Positions 1 through 7,459 of a DNA stretch of 36,216 bases are shown in pieces. The stretch lies in assembly GCA_031367285.1 (NCBI GenBank), contig JANLPN010000233.1, positions 1 through 36,216 on the forward strand, read 5' to 3'. A program made the position numbers and the translations under genes. The notes below the pieces were generated by a model that was not told the origin of the DNA, made no database searches, and was given only the letters and a program-made list of their open reading frames with translations. Position 1 is the first letter of the stretch, and each line of letters starts with the position of its first letter. This DNA is from CAISIP01 sp031367285. Lineage in GTDB: Bacteria > Pseudomonadota > Gammaproteobacteria > Burkholderiales > Burkholderiaceae_C.

Positions 1-1
1 C

Positions 2-565
2 GCCACGCCTGCCAACCCACTGGCCTACCTGGAAATCATCGCGATCAATCCCAAAGCGGCACGCCCGGCCAGTACATCGGGCAAGCGCTGGTTCGACATG
101 GACGATACAAAGCTGCAAGCCGCCGTTGCCAAGGAACCGCAACTGGTGCATTTTGTAATTGGTACCGACGACATCCAGGGCGCCCGCACCGCCTTGAAAG
201 CGCAAGGCATAGACCGTGGGCCGGCGGTGCAGGCCAGCCGCCATTCACGCCGTGGCCTGTTGCAATGGCAAATAACCGTGCGCGACGATGGGCAGCGGCT
301 GTTCAATGGTGCGTTGCCAACCTTGATCCAGTGGGGCAAACCCGATGCCGCCGAGCCGCTGCGCCTGCATCCGCGCAACAGCTTGCCGCGCTCGGGCGTT
401 ACGCTGCAGGGTATTGCCGTCACACATCCTTCGGCCGACAAGCTGCAGGCGGCTTACGACGCCATCGGTCTCACCGGCATTGCGCTTGAAACCGGCCCGG
501 CCAATATCACCGCTACCCTGCATACGCCCAAAGGCGCAGTCACGCTGCACAGCCACGGGGTTTAG
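2..565 (+). CDS. VOC/glyoxalase-like domain protein, 5'-truncated by window edge
   Basis: The reading frame is open from base 2, so the gene starts before the window; the first in-frame ATG at 98 is internal. The visible 187 residues open with a strand ending YLEIIAIN, the conserved metal-side motif of the glyoxalase_3 type of VOC fold, followed by LVHFVIGTDD at the domain middle and a second half containing LPTLIQWG. These proteins are small metal-dependent or binding proteins of the vicinal-oxygen-chelate superfamily; the substrate cannot be told from sequence. The gene ends at a TAG and is convergent with the YebC-type gene 20 bases away. Family assignment is fairly sure, function unknown. 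Confidence 0.75.
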   Translation, partial: ATPANPLAYLEIIAINPKAARPASTSGKRWFDMDDTKLQAAVAKEPQLVHFVIGTDDIQGARTALKAQGIDRGPAVQASRHSRRGLLQWQITVRDDGQRLFNGALPTLIQWGKPDAAEPLRLHPRNSLPRSGVTLQGIAVTHPSADKLQAAYDAIGLTGIALETGPANITATLHTPKGAVTLHSHGV

Positions 566-585
566 AACCTGCCTGCGCGTGGGCC

Positions 586-1299
586 TTAGCCCTCCAGGCC
601 CGCAAACACGTTTTGCACATCGTCATTTGCATCGATGGCGGCCAGAAAGCTTTCCACTTCGTCCATATGCGCGGTGCCCAGGCGGGCGGGTGCCACAGGA
701 TTCTTGGACTTGTACCCCAGCTTGGCAGACAACACGGTAAAGCCTTGTGCCGGCAACGCACGGCTCACCAGGTCGAGATCGGTGGGGTCGGTCAGGAACA
801 GGGTCACGCCGGCTTCTTCGCCGGGTTCAAAATCTTGCGCGCCCGCTTCAATGGCCGCCAGTTCCGGGTCCGCGCCCACTGCTGCCGGCTCGGCCTCGAT
901 CATGCCTACATGGGCAAAGTCCCAAGCCACCGAGCCGGCGGCGCCCAGCTGCCCCTTGCGGAATAACACGCGCATTTCAGACGCTGTGCGGTTCACGTTG
1001 TCGGTCAGGCATTCGACCATCACGGGCACCTGGTGCGGCGCAAAACCTTCGTAGATGACGTGTTCGAAGTGCACCGCCTCGCCGGTCAGCCCGGCGCCCT
1101 TCTTGATGGCGCGCTCCAGGGTTTCCTTGGGCAAGGAGACTTTGCGCGCCTGCTCCACCACCAGCCGCAGCCGCGCATTGGACGCCGGGTCGGCCCCGCT
1201 GCGCGCTGCGATCATGATGTCCTTGGCCAGCTTGCCAAATACCCGGCCCCTGGCGGTTGCCGCCAGTTCCTTGCCTTTTGCTTTCCACTGCGCGCCCAT
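586..1299 (-). CDS. YebC/PmpR family (TACO1-like) regulator
   Basis: The product is 237 residues, close to the usual 235-250 for the family. It opens MGAQWKAKGKELAATARGRV, where the typical family start is GHSKWANI-like, and continues with KLAKDIMIAARSG, the RLRLVVEQAR block, ETLERAIKKG and YEGFAP, which are hallmark family blocks; the acidic central part and C-terminal IDANDDVQNVF also fit. The family was described as DNA-binding regulators, and members including mitochondrial TACO1 have been linked to translation, apparently by easing ribosome stalling. A clear AAGGAG lies 7 bases before the ATG. The gene is divergent from the lipocalin gene and seems to be a single-gene unit. Because the N-terminus departs from classic YebC, it may be the PmpR/YeeN-type paralogue. 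Confidence 0.9.
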   Translation of the reverse strand: MGAQWKAKGKELAATARGRVFGKLAKDIMIAARSGADPASNARLRLVVEQARKVSLPKETLERAIKKGAGLTGEAVHFEHVIYEGFAPHQVPVMVECLTDNVNRTASEMRVLFRKGQLGAAGSVAWDFAHVGMIEAEPAAVGADPELAAIEAGAQDFEPGEEAGVTLFLTDPTDLDLVSRALPAQGFTVLSAKLGYKSKNPVAPARLGTAHMDEVESFLAAIDANDDVQNVFAGLEG

Positions 1300-1430
1300 G
1301 TTGCTGCTCCTTGGTGTTTATGCGGCGCTGAAAATGCGCCTGCTTTTATTCGGGGCATGCACGTGGTTTATGAAGACGTGCTGTATGACCCGTAAGGGTT
1401 TTGGTTATACACCCAGAGCCGGGAAGGATT

Positions 1431-1443
1431 TTCCATATTGGAA
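1431..1443. promoter_or_regulatory. Small palindrome in the yebC/lipocalin divergent region
   Basis: TTCCA-TAT-TGGAA, 5-base arms around a 3-base centre, lies in the 228-base gap between the divergent YebC-type and lipocalin genes, about 85 bases before the lipocalin ATG. It could be an operator, but the arms are short enough to occur by chance. A TATACA sequence about 20 bases upstream could be a -10 element but has no convincing -35 partner. Confidence 0.2.
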
Positions 1444-1527
1444 TGCCGCATCGTCGGCGCGGCTCAAACCGTTAAAGTGGTGCAAATAACAAAACAACAA
1501 GCATGCGCTTGCGCCAGCCTGAAAGAC

Positions 1528-2064
1528 ATGAAAACCTTGCGCTTGTTCACCGCCATCCTCCTGATCGCGCTGCCCAACCTGGCGTTCGCACAAGCGCCGG
1601 TGGCCAGCGTCCCATCCGTAGACCTCACCCGCTACACCGGCAAGTGGTTTGAGATCGCCAGTTTCCCGATGTTTTTCCAGCGCAATTGCATTGGGGATAC
1701 GACGGCTGAGTACGCGGCTACGGACAACGGCGCCATCAGCGTGCGCAACCGCTGCCGTACCGACTCGGGCTTTGACGAGGCCACAGGCAAGGCTATCGTG
1801 GTGGAGGGCTCCGGCAACAGCCGGCTCCAGGTGTCGTTCTTCTGGCCGTTCAAGGCAGACTACTGGGTGGTGGGGCTGGACCCGGAGTACCGCTGGGCGG
1901 TGGTGGGCAACCCGAACCGCAAGTATTTGTGGGTGTTGTCACGCGTGCCGCAACTGCCGCCTGGCCAGCTGGAGGCCGCGTTGGCGTCTGCCAGGGCACA
2001 GGGATTCGATTTGGCCGAGCTTCGCTACACCGTGCAGGCAGCTCCCGGCAAAACAACGCCGTAG
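1528..2064 (+). CDS. Lipocalin (Blc-like), periplasmic
   Basis: The ATG at 1528 is preferred over the upstream in-frame start because a GAAAG ribosome site lies just before it and translation then begins directly with a signal peptide (MKTLRLF, a hydrophobic stretch, then LAFA before Q). The 178-residue product has the lipocalin signature YTGKWFEIA, an early Cys in FQRNC, and the YWVVGLDPEYRWAVVG and YLWVLSR strands typical of bacterial Blc/apolipoprotein-D-like proteins. These bind lipids or other hydrophobic ligands at the envelope. E. coli Blc is an outer-membrane lipoprotein, whereas here no lipobox cysteine follows the signal peptide, so a soluble periplasmic protein is inferred. It stands alone, convergent with a decayed gene. 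Confidence 0.88.
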   Translation: MKTLRLFTAILLIALPNLAFAQAPVASVPSVDLTRYTGKWFEIASFPMFFQRNCIGDTTAEYAATDNGAISVRNRCRTDSGFDEATGKAIVVEGSGNSRLQVSFFWPFKADYWVVGLDPEYRWAVVGNPNRKYLWVLSRVPQLPPGQLEAALASARAQGFDLAELRYTVQAAPGKTTP

Positions 2065-2148
2065 GCAGCAAGCGCGGCGCATGCGGCTACGGGCCGCTGC
2101 CATTCGCCCATCGGCCTAAACCCCAGGCCCGCCGCGCGGGATCAAAAC

Positions 2149-2534
2149 TCAGAATACGGCGTGGTCGCCGCGCTCCGGTGTGGTGGCACCGTTCAGCAGG
2201 CCGGCGTAGAAGTCGAACAAGGTCTCGCTTCCCGTGGAAGGCGTGGCGGCTGCATCGTAGCGGCCGGTTAAGGGGTCAAACACCAGCATTCGGTGGCGTA
2301 GTAGCGGCCTATGCGTGCGAGCTCTGCTTTTGCGGCAAGCGCCGGCAGCACGCGCCCGGCCGTGCCCAGTGCGCCGATGATGGCGTCGAGCGGCGCGACC
2401 GGCACGTGTTTGAAACGCGGCGCTCGCCCAAGCAGCGCAAACAGGTGTTTACCCAGTTGTCGCGGTGTGATGGTGCCGGCAAGCAGCCGCGCGCTGCGGC
2501 CGCGGTGAACGGGCCTCCGCGGTGTGGATGGCAT
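2149..2534 (-). pseudogene. 3' remnant of an NAD(P)-binding SDR-like gene
   Basis: On the minus strand, frame pieces read TPRQLGKHLFALLGRAPRFK, then HVPVAPLDAIIGALG and ARIGRYYATE, after which the frame is lost; in the next frame it resumes as MLVFDPLTGRYDAAATP, then GSETLFDFYAG and a final ERGDHAVF before a TGA. This is the C-terminal third of atypical SDR/NmrA-like proteins resembling divinyl-chlorophyllide-reductase relatives. The junction GAATGCTGG looks like a small deletion in a GAA-TCN-ATG-CTG context. Upstream of about 2490 the homology is broken again (a GGPFT piece sits in another frame), and the Rossmann N-terminus is absent because the sirtuin gene begins. Presence of a remnant is well supported; the exact family is from memory. 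Confidence 0.55.
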
Positions 2535-2546
2535 CCGGGGGAAGCG

Positions 2547-3386
2547 TCATGGGGATGGCGGGGGCCTGTGCAAGCGCGTGGCCAAACTGTCCAGGGCCGC
2601 GCCGACCTCGTGTTCCACCTTGAGTGCCAGCACGCCATCCGCACGCGTGCGGCCGATGTTCAACACCGCGACCGGTTTGCCGGCCGCGACGGCGTCCTCC
2701 ACGAAGCGGTAGCCCGAATACACCATCAGCGACGAGCCGGCCACCAGCATCGCGTCGGCGGCGTCCAGCGCCGCGCGCACGGCGGCCACACGTTCGCGCG
2801 GTACGTTTTCGCCGAAGAAAACCACGTCGGGCTTGAGCATGCCGCCGCAACGCGTACAGGCCGGCACGTCGAATTGCCCGAAGTCCTGGTGGTCCAGGTC
2901 GGCGTCGCCATCGGGGGCGCTGCGTGCATCCAGTGCGGCCCAGCGCGGGTTACGCCGTGCCAGCTCGTGCTGCAGCGCCAGACGCGGTGATCGCGCGGCG
3001 CAAGCGAGGCAACACACGGTGTCGATGCGGCCGTGCAGATCGATCACATTGCCACTGCCGGCCAGGTTATGCAGGCCGTCCACGTTCTGCGTCACCAGCA
3101 GCTGGATATGGCCGGCGGCTTCCAGGCGCGACAACGCGCGGTGGGCCGTGGTGGGCCGGGCGTGCGACATGGTGCGCCAGCCGATCATGCTGCGCGCCCA
3201 ATAACGCTTGCGCGCCAGTTCGTCGGCCACGAACAGCTGGAAGCGCATCGGCGCGCTGCGTTTCCATTCGCCATTGGCATCGCGGTAGTCCGGAATGCCG
3301 GCTTCGGTGCTGCAACCGGCGCCGGTCAGCACCAGCAGGCGGGGGTGGCGCTCGGCAAAAGCTATGAGTGGGACGAGTGGATCCAT
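2547..3386 (-). CDS. Sir2-family NAD-dependent protein deacylase
   Basis: The 279-residue protein has the sirtuin NAD-binding motif TGAGCSTEAGIPDYRD (residues 21-35), TQNVDGLH (99-106), the catalytic His of DLHGR (about 118), two zinc-binding Cys pairs (CLAC around 126-129, CTRC around 177-180) and GSSLMVYSGYRF plus NIGRT for cofactor binding. Sirtuins remove acyl groups from lysines using NAD; the AGCSTEAGIPDYR form resembles class II (SIRT4-like) members rather than CobB. Its ATG shares one base with the TGA of the LysR gene (TGATG), so translation is probably coupled. The 3' end runs into the decayed SDR-like remnant. Target proteins are unknown. Confidence 0.93.
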   Translation of the reverse strand: MDPLVPLIAFAERHPRLLVLTGAGCSTEAGIPDYRDANGEWKRSAPMRFQLFVADELARKRYWARSMIGWRTMSHARPTTAHRALSRLEAAGHIQLLVTQNVDGLHNLAGSGNVIDLHGRIDTVCCLACAARSPRLALQHELARRNPRWAALDARSAPDGDADLDHQDFGQFDVPACTRCGGMLKPDVVFFGENVPRERVAAVRAALDAADAMLVAGSSLMVYSGYRFVEDAVAAGKPVAVLNIGRTRADGVLALKVEHEVGAALDSLATRLHRPPPSP

Positions 3387-4324
3387 CAGGCCATTTTCGG
3401 AGGTTGGTGGGCGGCAAGCAGGCAGGCTTGAAATACACGGGCGGCACGTGAAGGCTCGGGCGAACGGCGCAAGATGCCCAAGAAGTTGCAGGTGTAGCGG
3501 AACAACGCCGGATTCAGCGCGCGCATCTGCCCCGCAGTGACAAAACTCGCGGCGTAGTGGTCCGGCAGGAAGCCAAGAAACTTGCCAGAAAGGATCAAAG
3601 TCGCAATGGCCTCCTGGTCAAACGCGGTGGCCTTGCGCGGCAGGCGCTTTTGCTGGCTGATCTCCATATTGGGTGAGTGGTAACCCAGGCCAGCAAACCG
3701 GTGCGCTGCCAGGTCGGCCCAGCCAAATGCGGCGCCGATATCACCATGCAGCGGATGATTCAGGCCGCAATAAAGCAACATAGTCTCGTCGAACAGGCTG
3801 TCGTACATCAGGCTGTCGGAGCGTCTGTGGCCCGGGATCACGCCCACCTGGAACTGCCCGTCGATGACGCCCCGCTCTATGGCATTGATCGGGGCGACGT
3901 GCAGATTGAGCGTGACGTCGGGCGCACGCTCGCAGAACAGCGCTATTGCCGCGCCAATATGCGCCGCCGGGTTGCTGGCCGTTTTGTCGAACACGGCCAC
4001 ATTGAGTTGGCCACCCATGCGGCGGTGGATTTCGTCCACGTGGGAGCGAAACGCGTCGGTAGAAGCAAGCAGACGCAGCGTTTCGGCGTAAATCTGCTCA
4101 CCTTCGGCTGTTAACGAGAAGCCGGCACGGCCCCGCCGGCACAGGGTGAGGCCAAGCCGGATTTCCAGGTCCTTGACGTGGCGGCTGATGGTGGAACTGC
4201 CAATGTTCAGCTCCAGTTCCGCCGCCGCCATGCCCCCACAGTCCACCACGGTCTTGAACACGCGCAGCAGACGAAGGTCCATGTCGCTGAGTTGACCCAA
4301 TAAGGCGTTGCTCTTTACTTGCAT
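3386..4324 (-). CDS. LysR-type regulator, probable controller of the beta-alanine genes
   Basis: The 312-residue protein has an N-terminal winged helix-turn-helix (residues about 15-75: LRLLRVFKTVVDCGGMAAA, then SSTISRHVKDLEIRLG) and a periplasmic-binding-like effector domain. The start is an ATG followed by QVKSNALLG; a second Met at residue 15 precedes the conserved helix and could also be used. The gene is divergent from the aminotransferase across a 104-base gap that contains an interrupted palindrome. In pseudomonads the bau beta-alanine genes are controlled by the LysR-type activator BauR, so the same role is inferred here. It overlaps the downstream sirtuin gene by one base. Confidence 0.9.
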   Translation of the reverse strand: MQVKSNALLGQLSDMDLRLLRVFKTVVDCGGMAAAELELNIGSSTISRHVKDLEIRLGLTLCRRGRAGFSLTAEGEQIYAETLRLLASTDAFRSHVDEIHRRMGGQLNVAVFDKTASNPAAHIGAAIALFCERAPDVTLNLHVAPINAIERGVIDGQFQVGVIPGHRRSDSLMYDSLFDETMLLYCGLNHPLHGDIGAAFGWADLAAHRFAGLGYHSPNMEISQQKRLPRKATAFDQEAIATLILSGKFLGFLPDHYAASFVTAGQMRALNPALFRYTCNFLGILRRSPEPSRAARVFQACLLAAHQPPKMA

Positions 4325-4336
4325 GGACGCGCAACT

Positions 4337-4358
4337 GAATAGTGGTAATTAGCTATTC
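4337..4358. promoter_or_regulatory. Interrupted palindrome, candidate LysR operator
   Basis: GAATAG and CTATTC form perfect 6-base arms 10 bases apart in the AT-rich part of the 104-base gap between the LysR gene and the aminotransferase gene. It lies 13 bases before the LysR start and about 70 bases before the aminotransferase start, where a shared autoregulatory and activator site would be expected. Symmetry is clear; binding is inferred from position. Confidence 0.45.
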
Positions 4359-4428
4359 ATAAGAGTAACAGACCGGGCCACAATGCCTGCTTGCCCGTCC
4401 GACAACCTGCAACCACCGAAAGTACGCG

Positions 4429-5787
4429 ATGAACCTTACCGATACCCAACACCTCAAGCCCGCCAGGGAAACGCAGATGGACGCCGCCTGGATGGAAGCG
4501 CACTGGATGCCCTTTACCGCGAATCGCCAATTCAAGGCCAATCCACGCATGATGGTAAGTGCCCAAGGCGCCTACTACACCACGGCCGACGGGCGCAGGA
4601 TTCTGGACGGCTTGTCGGGCCTGTGGTGTTGCGGCCTGGGCCACGGCCGGCCGGAAATTACCGAGGCGGTAAGCAGGCAGATTGCCACGCTGGACTATTC
4701 ACCCGCGTTCCAGTACGGCCATCCTTTGTCGTTCGAGCTGGCCAACAAGATCAAGGCGCTCACGCCGGCTGGGCTCGATTACGTGTTTTTCACGAGTTCA
4801 GGTTCCGAATGCGCCGATACCTCGCTCAAGATGGCGCGCGCTTACTGGCGCACCAAGGGGCAGGCCGGCAAGACCCGTTTTATCGGGCGCGAGAAAGGTT
4901 ACCACGGCGTCAACTTCGGCGGCATCTCGGTGGGTGGCATGGTGGGTAACCGCAAGACTTTCGGCCAGACTATGGAAGCCGACCATCTGCCCCATACGCA
5001 ATTGGCCGGCAACGCGTTTTCGCGCGGCATGCCTGCACACGGCGCGGAACTCGCCGATGAGTTGCTCAGGCTGATTGCCCTGCACGACGCCTCCAACATC
5101 GCGGCCGTGATCGTCGAGCCCTTCTCGGGTTCCGCGGGCGTGGTGGTGCCGGCTGTGGGTTACCTGCAGCGCCTGCGGGAAATCTGCACGGCCAACAATA
5201 TCCTGCTGATTTTTGACGAAGTCATCACTGGTTTCGGGCGCTGTGGTGCCTACACCGGTGCCGAGGCTTTTGGCGTGACGCCCGACATCATGAACATCGC
5301 CAAGCAAGTTACCAATGGCACCCAGCCGCTGGGCGCCGTGGTTGCAAAGAAGGAGATTTACGACACCTTCATGGCGGCCGGCGGGCCCGACTACATGCTG
5401 GAGTTTGCGCACGGCTACACCTATTCCGCCCACCCGGTGGCGTGTGCGGCAGGTATTGCGGCGCTGGACGTGCTGGTCAAGGAGGACATGGTCAACCGGG
5501 TCAAGACGCTGGCACCGTATTTCGAGCAGGCCGTACACAGCCTCAAGGGCAGCAAACACGTGACGGACATCCGTAACTACGGCCTGGCCGCCGGGTTCAC
5601 GATTGACGCCTTGCCCGGAGAGCCCGCACGACGGCCTTACGAGATTGCCATGAAATGCCTGGAGAAGGGCTTCTACGTGCGTTACGGCGGTGACACGGTC
5701 CAGCTGGCACCTCCATTCATCATCGAAAAATCCGAGATCGACAGCCTGGTCAGTGCGTTGGGCGATGCCTTGCGTGAAACCGCCTGA
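4429..5787 (+). CDS. bauA: Beta-alanine (omega-amino acid):pyruvate aminotransferase
   Basis: This 452-residue class III PLP aminotransferase keeps HWMPFTANRQFK near the N-terminus, the GLWCCGLGHG block, TSSGSECADTSLKMA (phosphate-binding), IFDEVITGFGR with the PLP-pyridine Asp (about 263), and the Schiff-base Lys in NIAKQVTNG (about 292). This motif set is typical of omega-amino-acid:pyruvate aminotransferases, which move the amino group of beta-alanine to pyruvate, giving malonate semialdehyde and alanine. It is followed after 42 bases by a semialdehyde dehydrogenase that could consume that product, and is divergent from a LysR regulator, matching a bau locus. Other omega-amines (for example taurine or GABA) remain possible substrates. 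Confidence 0.9.
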   Translation: MNLTDTQHLKPARETQMDAAWMEAHWMPFTANRQFKANPRMMVSAQGAYYTTADGRRILDGLSGLWCCGLGHGRPEITEAVSRQIATLDYSPAFQYGHPLSFELANKIKALTPAGLDYVFFTSSGSECADTSLKMARAYWRTKGQAGKTRFIGREKGYHGVNFGGISVGGMVGNRKTFGQTMEADHLPHTQLAGNAFSRGMPAHGAELADELLRLIALHDASNIAAVIVEPFSGSAGVVVPAVGYLQRLREICTANNILLIFDEVITGFGRCGAYTGAEAFGVTPDIMNIAKQVTNGTQPLGAVVAKKEIYDTFMAAGGPDYMLEFAHGYTYSAHPVACAAGIAALDVLVKEDMVNRVKTLAPYFEQAVHSLKGSKHVTDIRNYGLAAGFTIDALPGEPARRPYEIAMKCLEKGFYVRYGGDTVQLAPPFIIEKSEIDSLVSALGDALRETA

Positions 5788-5829
5788 CCAGGGTTTTGCC
5801 CACGCACCCGCCTCACCGAGAATCAGCGT

Positions 5830-7377
5830 ATGTACAACGACCCTTTTCTTCAGCCCGCCACCGGCGCTTCCACCACCACCATGCCGACCATCGGCCATTT
5901 GATTGACGGAAAATTGGTCGGTGGCGGCAGCCGCTCGCAGGACGTGTTCAACCCCGCGACCGGCAAGGCCGAAAAGCGCCTGTTGCTGGCCGACGCGGCC
6001 ACTATCGAACAGGCCATCGCCAGGGCCCAGGCGGCGTATCCGGCGTGGCGCGCCACGCCGGTGCTAAAACGTGCGCGGGTGATGGGCAAACTCAAACAGC
6101 TGCTGGAAGAAAATGCCGACAAGATTTGTGCCCTGCTTACCGCCGAACACGGCAAGGTGGTCGGCGACGCTATGGGCGAGCTGCAGCGCGGCATGGAAAA
6201 CGTGGAATACGCAAGTTATGCGCCGGAGCTGCTCAAGGGTGAACACAGCAAGAATGTAGGTCCATCCATAGACTCCTGGAGCGAGTTCCAGCCCTTGGGT
6301 GTAGCGGCCGGCATAACGCCCTTCAATTTCCCGGTGATGGTGCCGCTTTGGATGTGGCCCATGGCCGTGGTGTGCGGCAACACCTTTATCCTGAAACCTT
6401 CGGAGCGCGATCCATCCAGTGCGTTGATGGTGGCCCAATTGGCGCTCGAAGCCGGCCTGCCGCCCGGCGTGCTCAACGTGGTAAACGGCGACAAGGAGGC
6501 GGTAGACGCCCTGTTGACCGACAAGCGTATTGCGGCCGTAAGCTTCGTGGGTTCCACGCCGATCGCCGAGTATGTGTACGCCACAGGTTGCGCCAATGGC
6601 AAACGCGTGCAAGCCCTGGGCGGCGCCAAGAACCATGCGGTGGTCATGCCTGACGCCGATGTGCCCAATGCGGTCAGCGCGATGATGGGAGCGGCCTACG
6701 GTTCCTGTGGTGAACGCTGTATGGCGGTACCACTGATCGTGGCGGTAGGTGATGCAACCGCCGACGCGATGATCGCGGGCCTGAAGACCGAGATTGCCAA
6801 GATGAAGGTCGGCCCCGGCAATGATGCCGGCAACGACATGGGGCCATTGGTCACCAAACCCCATCTGGAAAAGGTCAAGGGCTATATCCAACAAGGCGTG
6901 GACGAAGGGGCGGCGCTGTTGATCGATGGGCGCGCGGTCCGCGTGCCCGGCCATGAGGACGGCTATTTCCTCGCCCCGTGCCTTTTTGACCACGTCAAGC
7001 CCGGTATGACGATCTACAAGGAAGAAATATTTGGCCCCGTGCTGAGTATCGTGCGCGTCAAGACATTGCAGGAAGCCATGGACTTGATCGACCGCCACGA
7101 ATACGGTAACGGCACCTGCATCTTCACCCGCGATGGCGAGGCTGCGCGCTACTTCAGCGACAACATTCTGGTCGGCATGGTGGGCGTGAATGTGCCACTA
7201 CCGGTACCGGTGGCCTACCACTCGTTTGGCGGCTGGAAGCGTTCGCTGTTCGGCGACCTGCACGCTTATGGGCCGGATGCCGTGCGCTTCTACACCAAAC
7301 GCAAGACCATCACCCAGCGCTGGCCGTCTGCGGGAGTGCGCGAGGGCGCGGTGTTCAGTTTTCCATCGAACCGTTGA
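5830..7377 (+). CDS. mmsA: CoA-acylating methylmalonate/malonate-semialdehyde dehydrogenase
   Basis: The 515-residue aldehyde dehydrogenase has the family-specific PFNFPVMVPLWMWP block, FVGSTPIAEYVY (cofactor loop), GAKNHAVVMPDAD and the nucleophilic Cys in YGSCGERCMAV (residue 297 from the first ATG). In place of the general-base Glu of ordinary ALDHs it has the ALGGAKNH segment expected of CoA-acylating members. It would oxidise malonate semialdehyde to acetyl-CoA (or methylmalonate semialdehyde to propionyl-CoA) with NAD and CoA, completing beta-alanine degradation after the upstream aminotransferase. A second Met at 5881 starts directly with the conserved PTIGHLIDGK and gives a length nearer to the family norm; neither start has a strong ribosome site. 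Confidence 0.93.
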   Translation: MYNDPFLQPATGASTTTMPTIGHLIDGKLVGGGSRSQDVFNPATGKAEKRLLLADAATIEQAIARAQAAYPAWRATPVLKRARVMGKLKQLLEENADKICALLTAEHGKVVGDAMGELQRGMENVEYASYAPELLKGEHSKNVGPSIDSWSEFQPLGVAAGITPFNFPVMVPLWMWPMAVVCGNTFILKPSERDPSSALMVAQLALEAGLPPGVLNVVNGDKEAVDALLTDKRIAAVSFVGSTPIAEYVYATGCANGKRVQALGGAKNHAVVMPDADVPNAVSAMMGAAYGSCGERCMAVPLIVAVGDATADAMIAGLKTEIAKMKVGPGNDAGNDMGPLVTKPHLEKVKGYIQQGVDEGAALLIDGRAVRVPGHEDGYFLAPCLFDHVKPGMTIYKEEIFGPVLSIVRVKTLQEAMDLIDRHEYGNGTCIFTRDGEAARYFSDNILVGMVGVNVPLPVPVAYHSFGGWKRSLFGDLHAYGPDAVRFYTKRKTITQRWPSAGVREGAVFSFPSNR

Positions 7378-7416
7378 GTCTGACTTCGGGGGCCTCTGCG
7401 GGGGGTGCCTCCAATG

Positions 7417-7431
7417 GGCTACGATGTAGCC
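7417..7431. other. Small hairpin before the PrsT-like gene
   Basis: GGCTAC-GAT-GTAGCC forms a 6-base stem with a 3-base loop in the 82-base gap between the dehydrogenase and the TPR gene, 29 bases before the TPR ATG. It has no T run, so it is not a simple intrinsic terminator; it could be a processing or operator site. No clear sigma-70 or sigma-54 promoter was found in this gap. Confidence 0.25.
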
Positions 7432-7459
7432 ATGCGTGTCCACCGTCGATGAAGCCGCC

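Noticed and set aside
1929..2990. 353-codon plus-strand open frame spanning the lipocalin end and sirtuin gene
   Set aside because: It crosses two real genes and the decayed remnant, and its Arg-rich translation shows no family similarity.
4798..5898. 366-codon minus-strand frame opposite the aminotransferase
   Set aside because: Shadow of the aminotransferase gene; no start signal or domain.
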